This document shows positions 26,383 to 34,582 of a DNA stretch of 64,000 bases, in pieces. The first letter of the stretch is position 1, and each line of letters starts with the position of its first letter. A program made the translations under genes and the position numbers. The stretch lies in NCBI RefSeq assembly GCF_014653115.1, contig NZ_BNAD01000002.1:310001-374000 (forward strand). The letters are read 5' to 3'. The DNA is from Nocardioides flavus (ex Wang et al. 2016) (GTDB lineage: Bacteria; Actinomycetota; Actinomycetes; Propionibacteriales; Nocardioidaceae). The notes beneath the pieces were generated by a model. The model had not been told where the DNA came from, made no database searches, and saw only the letters and a program-made list of their open reading frames with translations.

Positions 26383-27288
26383 TCACTCCCCCACGAGGTC
26401 CATGCCGATGTCGAACACCACCACCGAGTGCGTCAGCGCCCCGACCGAGACGAAGTCGACGCCGGTCGCGCCGATCCGCGCGGCCCGCTCGAGGGTGATC
26501 CCGCCGCTGGCCTCGAGCGGCACGCGGCCGGCGGTGCGGCGTACGGCCTCGGTCATGGTCGCGTCGTCCATGTTGTCGAGCAGGACCCGCTCGGGCGGCT
26601 CGGGGAGGGCGAGCAGCTCCTCGAGCTGGTCGAGCGTGGTCACCTCGACCTCGACCGGCAGGCCGGGGTGGCGGCCGCGGATCGCCTCGAGCGCCGGCAG
26701 CACTCCCCCGGCGGCGAGGACGTGGTTGTCCTTGACCATCGCCATGTCCTGCAGGCTGTGGCGGTGGTTGACGCCGCCGCCGCAGCGCACGGCGTACTTC
26801 TGCAGGGCGCGCAGGCCGGGCAGCGTCTTGCGGGTGTCGAGCACCCGCGTCGGGGAGCCGGCCAGCGCGTCGACCCACCGCGAGGTGGCGGTCGCGATCC
26901 CGGAGAGGTGGCAGGCGAGGTTGAGGGCGGTGCGCTCGGCGACGAGCATCCGCTGGGTCAGCCCCTCGACCCGCATGACCACGTCGCCGCGCGCGACGCG
27001 AGTGCCGTCGGGGAGGCGGTCGGTGACGGTGGCGTCGGCACCGACCATCGTGAAGGCGACGGCCCCGACGGCGAGGCCCGCCACGACGCCGTCCTCGCGG
27101 GCGGCGAAGACGGCCTCGGCGCGCACGTCGGGCGGGATCGTCGACTCGCTGGTGGGGTCGACGCGCGGCTCGTCCGGGAGGTCCTCCGCGAGCGCCCGGG
27201 CGACGACGTCCCAGACGTGGGCCGGGTCGAGCCCGGACGCGGCCAGCTCGTCGAGCAGCTCCTGCGGGACGTCAGCCAGGGTCGTCAT
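26383..27288 (-). CDS. nadC: Nicotinate-nucleotide diphosphorylase (quinolinate phosphoribosyltransferase)
   Basis: 301 residues from ATG 27288, overlapping the nadB stop as ATGA. It converts quinolinate and PRPP to nicotinate mononucleotide and CO2. Conserved segments are RVLDTRKTLPGLRALQKYAVRCGGG, VNHRHSLQDMAMVKDNH, VEVEVTTLDQ, VLLDNM and LEASGGITLE, which line the quinolinate and PRPP sites. It sits directly after L-aspartate oxidase; the intermediate enzyme NadA is not in the window. Confidence 0.95.
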   Translation of the reverse strand: MTTLADVPQELLDELAASGLDPAHVWDVVARALAEDLPDEPRVDPTSESTIPPDVRAEAVFAAREDGVVAGLAVGAVAFTMVGADATVTDRLPDGTRVARGDVVMRVEGLTQRMLVAERTALNLACHLSGIATATSRWVDALAGSPTRVLDTRKTLPGLRALQKYAVRCGGGVNHRHSLQDMAMVKDNHVLAAGGVLPALEAIRGRHPGLPVEVEVTTLDQLEELLALPEPPERVLLDNMDDATMTEAVRRTAGRVPLEASGGITLERAARIGATGVDFVSVGALTHSVVVFDIGMDLVGE

Positions 27289-28958
27289 GCCAGCGCCTCC
27301 GCTGTCGAGGGATCGGTGGAGGGGGCGTACGTCCACTGCACCGCGACGGTGCCGTCGGCCTCGAGCCACGAGTCGACGTGGCCCGCCCTGGTGTCGTCGC
27401 GCTCGGGGTGGTCCTCGCGCCAGTGCGAGCCGCGGGTCTCGGTGCGCAGCGCCGCCGCCTCGGCCAGCGCGGTGCTGACGGTGAGCAGGTTGGTCGTCTC
27501 CCAGGCCGCGGGCCCCACCTCGTCGTCGCCGTGGTCGAGGGAGGCGAGGAAGGCCAGCGCCTCGGCGAGGCCCTCGGCGTGCCGGAGCACACCGACCCGG
27601 GCGGTCATCACGTCCTGCATCTCCACGCGGCGCTCGCCCGCGACCAGCCCCTCGGGTCGCTCGTCGGGGGCGGGCACGGCCCACGGACGCAGCTCGCCCG
27701 GCAGCACGTCGGCGATGCGCCGGGAGAACACCAGCCCCTCCAGCAGCGAGTTGGACGCGAGGCGGTTGGCGCCGTGGACGCCCGAGCAGGCGACCTCGCC
27801 GGTCGCGTAGAGGCCCGGCACGCTCGTACGGCCCCACAGGTCCGTGGCGACGCCGCCGGAGGCGTAGTGCTGGGCGGGCGCCACCGGGATGAGCTCGGTG
27901 ACGGGGTCGACGCCGTGCTCGCGGCAGACCCGCAGGATGGTCGGGAAGCGCCGCTCCCAGAACGGCTCTCCGAGGTGTCGGGCGTCGAGCCACATGTGCG
28001 GTCGGCCGGTCTCGATCATCCGGCGCGTGATCGCCTTGGCCACGACGTCGCGGGGCGCGAGGTCGGCCAGCTCGTGCTGTCCCTGCATGAACCGGTCGCC
28101 CTCGAAGTCGACGAGGAACGCGCCCTCGCCGCGCACCGCCTCCGAGATCAGCGGCTGCTGGCCCTCCGACTCGAGGCCGAGCCACATGACGGTCGGGTGG
28201 AACTGGACGAACTCCAGGTCGCGCAGCCGGGCCCCGGCACGCATCGCGACGGCCATCCCGTCGCCGGTGGACACGCTCGGGTTGGTCGACTGGCTGAAGA
28301 CCTGGCCGAGGCCGCCGGAGGCGAGCACGACCGCCCGACAGTGCACCGCCCCGACGCCGTCGCGCTGGCCCTCGCCGAGGACGTGGAGGGTCAGGCCGGC
28401 GACACCCCCGTCGGGGGCGAGGAGCAGGTCGACGGCCAGGGCGTGCTGGATCACCTCGATCTCGGGCGCGCGCTCGACCGCGGCGGTCAGCGCCCGCTGG
28501 ATCTCCGCGCCCGTGGCGTCACCGCCGGCGTGGGCGATGCGGTCGCGCAGGTGGCCGCCCTCGCGGGTCAGCGACAGCTCGCCGTCGGGGTGGTGGTCGA
28601 ACTGGGTGCCGAGCGCGATCAGCTCGCGCACCGCGTCGGGCCCCTCGGTCACCAGCACGCGGACGGCCTCGACGTCGCAGGCCCCCGCGCCGGCCACGAG
28701 CGTGTCGTGCTCGTGCTGCTCGGGGGTGTCGCCGGGGCCGAGAGCAGCGGCGATGCCGCCCTGGGCCCACTGCGTGGAGCCCGCGGCGAGGACGTCCTTG
28801 GTGACGACCAGCAGGTGCAGGGAGGGGTCGGCGGCGTGGATCCGGAGCGCGGCGGTGAGCCCGGCGATGCCCGACCCGACGACGACCACGTCGGCACGCG
28901 TGGTCCAGCCGGGCGCCGGCGCGCGGAGGCGGGCCGGGACCGGCCCGTGCGATGTCAT
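27285..28958 (-). CDS. nadB: L-aspartate oxidase
   Basis: 557 residues. A flavoenzyme that oxidises aspartate to iminoaspartate for quinolinate synthesis. The FAD Rossmann site is VVVVGSGIAGLTAALRI; substrate and flavin motifs include STQWAQGGIAAAL, VLASGGLGQVFSQSTNP, EFVQFHPTVMW, ISEAVRGEGAFLVD and ASGGVATDLWGRTSVPGLYATGE. It shares this succinate-dehydrogenase-like fold, but the context with nadC makes NadB certain. It starts nine bases after the panD stop with its own -10 box. Confidence 0.95.
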   Translation of the reverse strand: MTSHGPVPARLRAPAPGWTTRADVVVVGSGIAGLTAALRIHAADPSLHLLVVTKDVLAAGSTQWAQGGIAAALGPGDTPEQHEHDTLVAGAGACDVEAVRVLVTEGPDAVRELIALGTQFDHHPDGELSLTREGGHLRDRIAHAGGDATGAEIQRALTAAVERAPEIEVIQHALAVDLLLAPDGGVAGLTLHVLGEGQRDGVGAVHCRAVVLASGGLGQVFSQSTNPSVSTGDGMAVAMRAGARLRDLEFVQFHPTVMWLGLESEGQQPLISEAVRGEGAFLVDFEGDRFMQGQHELADLAPRDVVAKAITRRMIETGRPHMWLDARHLGEPFWERRFPTILRVCREHGVDPVTELIPVAPAQHYASGGVATDLWGRTSVPGLYATGEVACSGVHGANRLASNSLLEGLVFSRRIADVLPGELRPWAVPAPDERPEGLVAGERRVEMQDVMTARVGVLRHAEGLAEALAFLASLDHGDDEVGPAAWETTNLLTVSTALAEAAALRTETRGSHWREDHPERDDTRAGHVDSWLEADGTVAVQWTYAPSTDPSTAEALA

Positions 28959-28964
28959 TCGCGC

Positions 28965-28970
28965 AGGCTA
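28965..28970 (-). promoter_or_regulatory. Leaderless -10 box of nadB overlapping the panD stop
   Basis: TAGCCT (minus) contains the panD TAG stop codon and ends six bases before ATG 28958. Confidence 0.45.
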
Positions 28971-29384
28971 CCGAGCGACCGCGTCACCACGCTGCAGCGA
29001 CTGGTCGCCGAAGGTCTCGGCCGGGTCGAACCCCGTGGCCAGGATCTTGTTGTCGCCGTCGACGAACACGACGTGCGGCTGGTGCTCGCGGGCCTCCGCG
29101 GTGTCCATCTGGCCGTAGCCGATGAGGATGACGGTGTCGCCGGGGTGCACGAGGCGCGCGGCCGCACCGTTGATCCCGATGACGCCGGAACCACGCTCGC
29201 CGGCGATCGTGTACGTCTCGAGGCGGGCGCCGTTGGTGACGTCGACGATGTGCACGAGCTCGCCGGGCAGCAGGTCGGCCGCGTCGAGCAGGTCCTGGTC
29301 GACGGTCACCGACCCGACGTAGTGGAGGTCCGCCTGGGTCACGGTGGCCCGGTGGATCTTGGAGGTCATCATCGTGCGCAGCAT
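28968..29384 (-). CDS. panD: Aspartate 1-decarboxylase
   Basis: 138 residues. It decarboxylates aspartate to beta-alanine. The proenzyme cleaves itself between Gly24 and Ser25 (HYVGSVTVD) to form the pyruvoyl cofactor; Lys9, Tyr22 and the [22 protein letters not shown] block are family hallmarks. AGAGGAG lies six bases before the ATG. It follows panC by 12 bases; its beta-alanine feeds that enzyme directly. Confidence 0.96.
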   Translation of the reverse strand: MLRTMMTSKIHRATVTQADLHYVGSVTVDQDLLDAADLLPGELVHIVDVTNGARLETYTIAGERGSGVIGINGAAARLVHPGDTVILIGYGQMDTAEAREHQPHVVFVDGDNKILATGFDPAETFGDQSLQRGDAVAR

Positions 29385-29396
29385 GGGCTGCTCCTC

Positions 29397-30329
29397 TCAG
29401 GAAGTGGTCGAGGCCGCGGACGCGGTCCCCGCCGGTCGCGCATCGGGTGCGATGCGGTCGAACACGATCGGCATGTTGTCGATCAGGCGCGTGGAGCCGA
29501 CTCGCGCGGCCACCAGGATCCGGCCCTCGCCGGTCTCAGGTGGCTCGCCGAGGTCGGGCGAGGTGAGCGCGAGGTAGTCGAGCTCGAGGCCGTCGGTCGC
29601 GGCCTCCTTGAGGACCGACATCGCCGCCCAGCGCGCGGCGGGCACGCCGTACGGTGCCCGGTCCTGCGCGGCGCGCAGCGCCCTGCTCAGCGCGCCGGCG
29701 ACCCGGCGCTCGCCGGCGTCGAGGTAGCGGTTGCGGCTGGAGAGGGCGAGGCCGTCGGGCTCGCGGACGGTCTCCGCGCCGACGACCTCGATGCCCAGGC
29801 AGAGGTCGCGGACCATGCGGCGGACGAGCACGAGCTGCTGGTAGTCCTTCTGCCCGAAGACCGCGACGTCGGGGCGGACCAGGCCGAAGAGCTTGGCCAC
29901 GACCGTCAGCACGCCGTCGAAGTGGCCGGGGCGGGACGCGCCGTCGAGGATCGTGGCCAGCTGCCCGGGCGCGACGGTGACGCCGTCGCGGACCGAGTCG
30001 TGGCTGAAGCCACCGGCGTACATCTCATCGACGGACGGGGCGAAGACGACGTCGACGCCTTCGGCGGCGCAGACCTCCAGGTCGGCGTCGAGGGTGCGCG
30101 GGTAGCGGTCGAGGTCCTCGGTCGGGGCGAACTGCATCGGGTTGACGAAGATGCTCACCACGACGGGGCCCGCGGTGGCCGCGCGGGCCGTGCGCATCAG
30201 GCTCGCGTGGCCGGCGTGGAGGGCGCCCATCGTCGGCACGAACGCCACGGGCTCGCCCGAGCGACGGGCCCCGGAGAGCAGACCGGAGAGCTCCTCGCGG
30301 GTGCTCGCGAGGACCGGGGTGGAGGTCAT
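29397..30329 (-). CDS. panC: Pantoate-beta-alanine ligase
   Basis: 310 residues from ATG 30329, overlapping the DUF2520 gene stop as ATGA. It joins pantoate to beta-alanine with ATP to give pantothenate. Motifs of the nucleotidyltransferase fold are FVPTMGALHAGHASLM (HxGH), VVSIFVNPMQF, FGQKDYQQLVLVRRMV and LALSSRNRYLD (KMSKS-like). The C-terminal dimer domain ends in a short Ala/Ser tail. Confidence 0.96.
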   Translation of the reverse strand: MTSTPVLASTREELSGLLSGARRSGEPVAFVPTMGALHAGHASLMRTARAATAGPVVVSIFVNPMQFAPTEDLDRYPRTLDADLEVCAAEGVDVVFAPSVDEMYAGGFSHDSVRDGVTVAPGQLATILDGASRPGHFDGVLTVVAKLFGLVRPDVAVFGQKDYQQLVLVRRMVRDLCLGIEVVGAETVREPDGLALSSRNRYLDAGERRVAGALSRALRAAQDRAPYGVPAARWAAMSVLKEAATDGLELDYLALTSPDLGEPPETGEGRILVAARVGSTRLIDNMPIVFDRIAPDARPAGTASAASTTS

Positions 30330-31258
30330 CGAGGCGCTTCGCCGGTCGAGGAGGGGCGGAGTCCCGCGGCGAGGACCGTCGGCAGGTGCGCCTCGGCGGC
30401 GGCGAGGACGCGCAGCATCGACGACGCCCGGATCGGCAGCAGCCGGCCGTCGGTGACCGCACGGTCGAGCGTGGCGTGCGCCATCGCGACGTAGGACGGC
30501 AGCGTCTGCGGGGCGTTGGCCACGAGGTCCGCGACGTGGGCGCGCACCGTCTCGACGTCGCCCCGGACGATGGGACCGGTCAGCGCGGCGTCGCCCTCGG
30601 CGAGGGAGTTGTCGAGCGCTGCGGTGAGGAGCGGGCGCAGCGTGGCGGCGGGGTCCTCGGCGCCGGCGGCCGAGAGGATCTCCATCGCCTCGGCGACCAG
30701 GGTGACGAGGTGGTTGGCGCCGTGCGCGAGGCCGGCGTGGTAGAGCGTGCGGCGGTCCTCCGGCACCCACATGGCACGTCCGCCGAGGTCTGCCACGAGG
30801 GACTCCGCCAGGTCGCGGTCGGCGGCGAGGGCGGTGACGCCGAAGACGCACCCGGAGAGGCGCGGCAGGTCGACCTCGGTGCCGGTGAAGGTCATGGCCG
30901 GGTGCATCGCGACGGTGCGGGCGCCGACCTCGCGGGCGGGCTCGAGGACCGCGAGGCCGTGGCGGCCGCTGGTGTGGACCACGAGCTGGCCCTCGCCGAT
31001 GGCGCCGCTGGCGGCGAGCATCGTCACGACGTTGCCCAGCATGTCGTCGGGGACGGTGAGCAGCAGGAGGTCACAGCTGCGCGCCACCTCGGTCGGCTTG
31101 CCGGCCCGTACGCCCGGGAGCAGGGCCTCGATGCGTCCCCGCGAGGCGTCGGACTCGCCGGCGGCGGCGACGACGTCATGGCCCGCGGCGCGGAACGCGG
31201 CTGCCAGGACGGCGCCGACGCGGCCCGCTCCGACCACGCCGATGTCGTGCTTCGTCAT
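30326..31258 (-). CDS. Rossmann-like and DUF2520 domain protein
   Basis: 310 residues. An N-terminal NAD(P)-binding domain (IGVVGAGRVGAVLAAAF, LLLLTVPDDML, VVHTSGRHGLAVL, MHPAMTFTG) is followed by the helical DUF2520 domain (YHAGLAHGANHLVTLVAEAMEIL, LTGPIVRGDVETV). The layout resembles ketopantoate reductases and 6-phosphogluconate-dehydrogenase-type enzymes. Coupled translation with panC, as in M. tuberculosis Rv3603c-Rv3602c, suggests a pantothenate-related reductase; this is unproven. The ATG has AGAGG five bases upstream. Confidence 0.8.
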   Translation of the reverse strand: MTKHDIGVVGAGRVGAVLAAAFRAAGHDVVAAAGESDASRGRIEALLPGVRAGKPTEVARSCDLLLLTVPDDMLGNVVTMLAASGAIGEGQLVVHTSGRHGLAVLEPAREVGARTVAMHPAMTFTGTEVDLPRLSGCVFGVTALAADRDLAESLVADLGGRAMWVPEDRRTLYHAGLAHGANHLVTLVAEAMEILSAAGAEDPAATLRPLLTAALDNSLAEGDAALTGPIVRGDVETVRAHVADLVANAPQTLPSYVAMAHATLDRAVTDGRLLPIRASSMLRVLAAAEAHLPTVLAAGLRPSSTGEAPR

Positions 31259-31384
31259 GTCGACCTCTTCGTTTCAGTCCCTCGCGGGTACCGATCTACT
31301 GCGATCAACACCGAGCGTACGCCTGCGGATTCCGCGGCGGGAACAGCGCGCGGACGTGACGCACGCCACGCTGGCCCGGGAGGA

Positions 31385-32335
31385 TCAGGCGCGCAGGTGC
31401 AGCTTGGCGTGGTCGGGGTCGTCGACGACGAACGGCCGCGGCGCCCGCGGCAGCCAGGTGTGGGTGACGTGGTCCACGACGTGGACCCCCTCGGGGGAGG
31501 TGATCTCCACGACGCCCTCGGGCACCTCGCCGGCGTGCAGCGCGTTCCAGACCAGCCACTCGCGGCGCTTGCGCCGGTTGCGGATCGAGGTGGCGAAGGA
31601 CTCCGGGTTGGTCCAGTGGGCGAACTCGTCGCCGTCGAGCCACTTGAGCTCCACGCACAGCCCCTGCGGCAGGGCGAACATCTCGATGCGCTCGGGAGTC
31701 GTACGGATCTCCCACTCCGGTGCCTTGGTGTAGACGTAGTCGGGGCTCATCGGGAAGCCCCACTCCTCGATGTTGCGCAGGCCGAGGTCGAGGAAGGCGC
31801 GGCGGTCGGACTCGATGTAGAGCCCGTGGCGCGGGAAGCGGATGACGGCCTCGGCCATGCCCACCTGCCAGGACAGGTCGGCCATCGACACCTCGCCCTC
31901 GGTGGTGAGGACCATGTCGCCGTCCCACTTCCACGAGTACCGGGTGCGCACGTGGGAGAAGCACCAGTTGTAGAAGTAGGCCAAGGAGTGCACCGAGCGC
32001 TCGTTGACCGCCAGGTGCTCGGCACCGGCGCGGGCGACCTGGAACGGGTAGGTCTTGAGCGTGAACCTGTCCGACAGGCCGTGCTCGGACGCGACGCGCA
32101 GCGCCTCCTCGCCGGTGCCGTCGTCGGAGCCGTTGTCGACGAGCAGCACGTGGTCGCAGGCGCGCAGCAGCGGGGGCAGGACGAACCGCAGGCCCGGCGC
32201 CTCGTTCTTGACCCGCAGCACCGCGGTCGCGCCACGGCGCAGGCCGCCGGGCTGGTTCCACGGCCAGACGATGTCGAAGTCCGCGTGACCCTCGAGGTTG
32301 GTGATGCCGTGGCCGGAACCGAGCGGGATCGTCAC
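31385..32335 (-). CDS. Family 2 glycosyltransferase
   Basis: 316 residues from GTG 32335, which overlaps the sulfotransferase stop as GTGA. The GT2 core shows VLRVKNEA near the start, LLVDNGSDDGT as the nucleotide-binding DGS/D loop and KWDGDMVL as the DxD metal motif. No transmembrane helix is visible, so it is cytosolic or peripheral. Co-translation with a sulfotransferase suggests both act on the same surface glycan or glycolipid. Between it and the DUF2520 gene is a 126-base gap with no feature beyond that gene's ribosome site. Confidence 0.8.
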   Translation of the reverse strand: MTIPLGSGHGITNLEGHADFDIVWPWNQPGGLRRGATAVLRVKNEAPGLRFVLPPLLRACDHVLLVDNGSDDGTGEEALRVASEHGLSDRFTLKTYPFQVARAGAEHLAVNERSVHSLAYFYNWCFSHVRTRYSWKWDGDMVLTTEGEVSMADLSWQVGMAEAVIRFPRHGLYIESDRRAFLDLGLRNIEEWGFPMSPDYVYTKAPEWEIRTTPERIEMFALPQGLCVELKWLDGDEFAHWTNPESFATSIRNRRKRREWLVWNALHAGEVPEGVVEITSPEGVHVVDHVTHTWLPRAPRPFVVDDPDHAKLHLRA

Positions 32336-33423
32336 GACTCGTCCCGCTCGCGGCCGAGCGCCTTGCGCACGCCCCGGCGCACGGACGGCGGGATCGCGGC
32401 GCGCACCTCGTGCGGCACCCGGTCGACGATGCCGCGCGAGGCCTCGGCGGCCTCGGCCCGGGCGCGTCGGCGCGCCTGGTGGCGGGCGTGCTCGGCGGTC
32501 GAGCGGCTGATCGCCGCGGCCTCCTCGTAGAGGTCGACGTACTCGGCGCGCAGCTCGTCGAAGGTCGCGTGCGCGGCCGTGGTGTCCCCACCCTCGTCGG
32601 CGAGCTTGTTGAGCTCGTCCCACGTCGCGGCCGTCAGGTCGTGCAGCCGGCGCGGCAGCCCGAGGTCGTCGAGCGTGGAGGTCACCCGGCGCAGGTTGGG
32701 GTCGATGAAGCGGTGGACCTCGCGGATCTGGTCGCTGCGGGTGTGGATGATCGTCTGCAGGTCGAGGGCGTGGCCGAGCGCCGTCGTCGTCCGCACCCAG
32801 TCGGTCAGCAGGTCCTCGTAGCGGACGAACACGCGGCCGCCGTCACCCTCGGCGGGCCGGGTGGCACGCTCGGTGTGCAGCAGCATGTTGACCCAGCTGG
32901 CCGCGAGGTGGGCCGAGCCGAGCTTGTTGGCGTAGTACTTCTGCTTCGAGCCCACGACCTCGGCCGGCGGGCGCAGCATCGTGGCGAAGACCGGTGTGGC
33001 GCCCGTACGGATCGCGGCGACTCGCCACAGGCCGAGGAACCAGCTGAGCCGGGGGTCCTTGACGACCAGCTCGGGGTGCTCGGCGAAGTGCGGCTCGAGC
33101 CACTCGCTCACCCGGATGCGGGCGGGCTCGCGGCTGCAGATCCGGCCGGTGTCGAACCACGCCTCGGGGCGGCTGTCGCTGACCTGGACGAGGGCCTCGG
33201 CCAGCCACTCGTCGTGGACGTCGACGACCCACTGCGGCTCGCTGAAGCCACGCGGGTTGGAGTCGTCGGGCGGGACCTCGGGCAGTGGGACGTGCATGCC
33301 CAGCCGGGAGACGATGCCCGCCAGCGTGCTGGTGCCGCTGCGGCCGGCGCCGGCGACGAAGAGCACCTTGCGCGGGACTCCGTCGGGGTTCATCTCGTCG
33401 ATCGCTCTGGGCTGCTCGGTCAC
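32332..33423 (-). CDS. Sulfotransferase family protein
   Basis: 363 residues from GTG 33423. The PAPS-binding loop is VLFVAGAGRSGTSTLAGIV at about 19-37; LVVKDPRLSWFLGLW and FVRYEDLLTDW fit the 3'-phosphate and acceptor regions. The C-terminal 90 residues are rich in Ala, Arg and Glu and probably helical. It should transfer sulfate to a carbohydrate or lipid-linked glycan. Divergent from another GT2 gene, with a 46-base intergenic region carrying both -10 boxes. Confidence 0.8.
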   Translation of the reverse strand: MTEQPRAIDEMNPDGVPRKVLFVAGAGRSGTSTLAGIVSRLGMHVPLPEVPPDDSNPRGFSEPQWVVDVHDEWLAEALVQVSDSRPEAWFDTGRICSREPARIRVSEWLEPHFAEHPELVVKDPRLSWFLGLWRVAAIRTGATPVFATMLRPPAEVVGSKQKYYANKLGSAHLAASWVNMLLHTERATRPAEGDGGRVFVRYEDLLTDWVRTTTALGHALDLQTIIHTRSDQIREVHRFIDPNLRRVTSTLDDLGLPRRLHDLTAATWDELNKLADEGGDTTAAHATFDELRAEYVDLYEEAAAISRSTAEHARHQARRRARAEAAEASRGIVDRVPHEVRAAIPPSVRRGVRKALGRERDES

Positions 33424-33430
33424 GGCGGGC

Positions 33431-33436
33431 AGCCTA
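33431..33436 (-). promoter_or_regulatory. Leaderless -10 box of the sulfotransferase-GT2 operon
   Basis: TAGGCT (minus) seven bases before GTG 33423. Confidence 0.5.
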
Positions 33437-33455
33437 CCGGCGAGCGGTCATGTCC

Positions 33456-33461
33456 TAGGGT
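33456..33461 (+). promoter_or_regulatory. Leaderless -10 box of the 33470 glycosyltransferase
   Basis: TAGGGT eight bases before ATG 33470. Confidence 0.5.
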
Positions 33462-33469
33462 CCCGCCGT

Positions 33470-34582
33470 ATGAGACGCCTCTTCCGTCGCGCTCCCCTCG
33501 TCGGCGTCGTCATCCCCGCGTGGGGGGTCGAGGACTACCTCGACGACTGCGTCCGCTCGCTCCTCGCCCAGACCCACCAGCGGTGGGAGGCGGTGGTCGT
33601 CGACGACGGCGCGACCGACCGCACCGGCGAGATCGCCGACGAATGGGCGCGCCGGGACAGCCGGATCCGCGTCGTGCACTCCGTCAACGGAGGCCTCGGG
33701 GCGGCGCGCAACCTGGGCGTCTCGCACGTGCGCGGCGACTACCTGGCGTTCCTCGACTCCGACGACGTGCTGCCGCCGACGGCGTACGCCGACCTGGTGG
33801 CCGCGCTGGAGGAGTCGGGCTCCGACTTCGCCACCGGCTCGATCGTGCGCTGGGAGGGGGACGCGCTGGTCGAGCCGCCGTGGATGCGCCGGCTGCACCG
33901 CCCGCTGCGGGGGGCACGGGTGGAGGACCGCCCCGAGATCCTCGGCGATGTGTTCGCGTGGAACAAGGTCTGGCGCCGTTCGGCCTGGGACGCCGCGGGC
34001 CTGTCCTGGCCCGAAGGGGTCCGCTACGAGGACCAGCCGACCACGACGCGGGCCTTCCTCGGTCAGCGGTTCGACGTGCTCGAGGAGGTGGTCTACCGGT
34101 GGCGGATCCGCGAGGGGTCGATCACCCAGTCCCGCGCCTCCTCGGTGCGGGACCTCGCCGACCGGTGGGCGACCAAGCGGATGTCGCTGGCGGCCGTGCG
34201 CGCGCACGGCTCCACGGAGGTCGAGGCGGTCTTCGTCGACCGGGTCCTCGCCGGCGACCTGTGGCGCTACTTCCTGCTGGTGCCCGGGTGCACGCCCGAG
34301 TGGTGGCGGCTGCTGCGCTCCGGCGTGCTCGAGCTGTGGGGCAGGCGCTCGCTGGTGCACAGCGGGCTGCCGCCGGTCCACCGGCTGGCGGGCTGGCTCG
34401 TCGAGCAGGACCGCCGCGCGGACGTGGTGGCCCTCATGGAGTGGGTGAGCACCCTCGACGGACCCGCGCCGCGGGTGCAGGACGTCGCGACCGGCGCCTG
34501 GCGGCTGTCGGTGCCGCACGCGGTGCTCGACGAGACCACCGTGGCCCCGGAGGCCTTGGCGCTCCGGGACCACGAGGTCTGA
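33470..34582 (+). CDS. Family 2 glycosyltransferase
   Basis: 370 residues. GT2 motifs are clear: VGVVIPAWGVEDYLDDCV, VVVDDGATDRTGEI, NGGLGAARNLGV and the DxD-type LAFLDSDDVL; a later YEDQPTTTRAFL fits the catalytic-base region. The C-terminal 150 residues are specific to this protein. No membrane helix. It abuts the convergent osmoprotectant-binding gene with no base between the stops. Acceptor unknown, probably linked to the sulfotransferase operon opposite. Confidence 0.82.
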   Translation: MRRLFRRAPLVGVVIPAWGVEDYLDDCVRSLLAQTHQRWEAVVVDDGATDRTGEIADEWARRDSRIRVVHSVNGGLGAARNLGVSHVRGDYLAFLDSDDVLPPTAYADLVAALEESGSDFATGSIVRWEGDALVEPPWMRRLHRPLRGARVEDRPEILGDVFAWNKVWRRSAWDAAGLSWPEGVRYEDQPTTTRAFLGQRFDVLEEVVYRWRIREGSITQSRASSVRDLADRWATKRMSLAAVRAHGSTEVEAVFVDRVLAGDLWRYFLLVPGCTPEWWRLLRSGVLELWGRRSLVHSGLPPVHRLAGWLVEQDRRADVVALMEWVSTLDGPAPRVQDVATGAWRLSVPHAVLDETTVAPEALALRDHEV

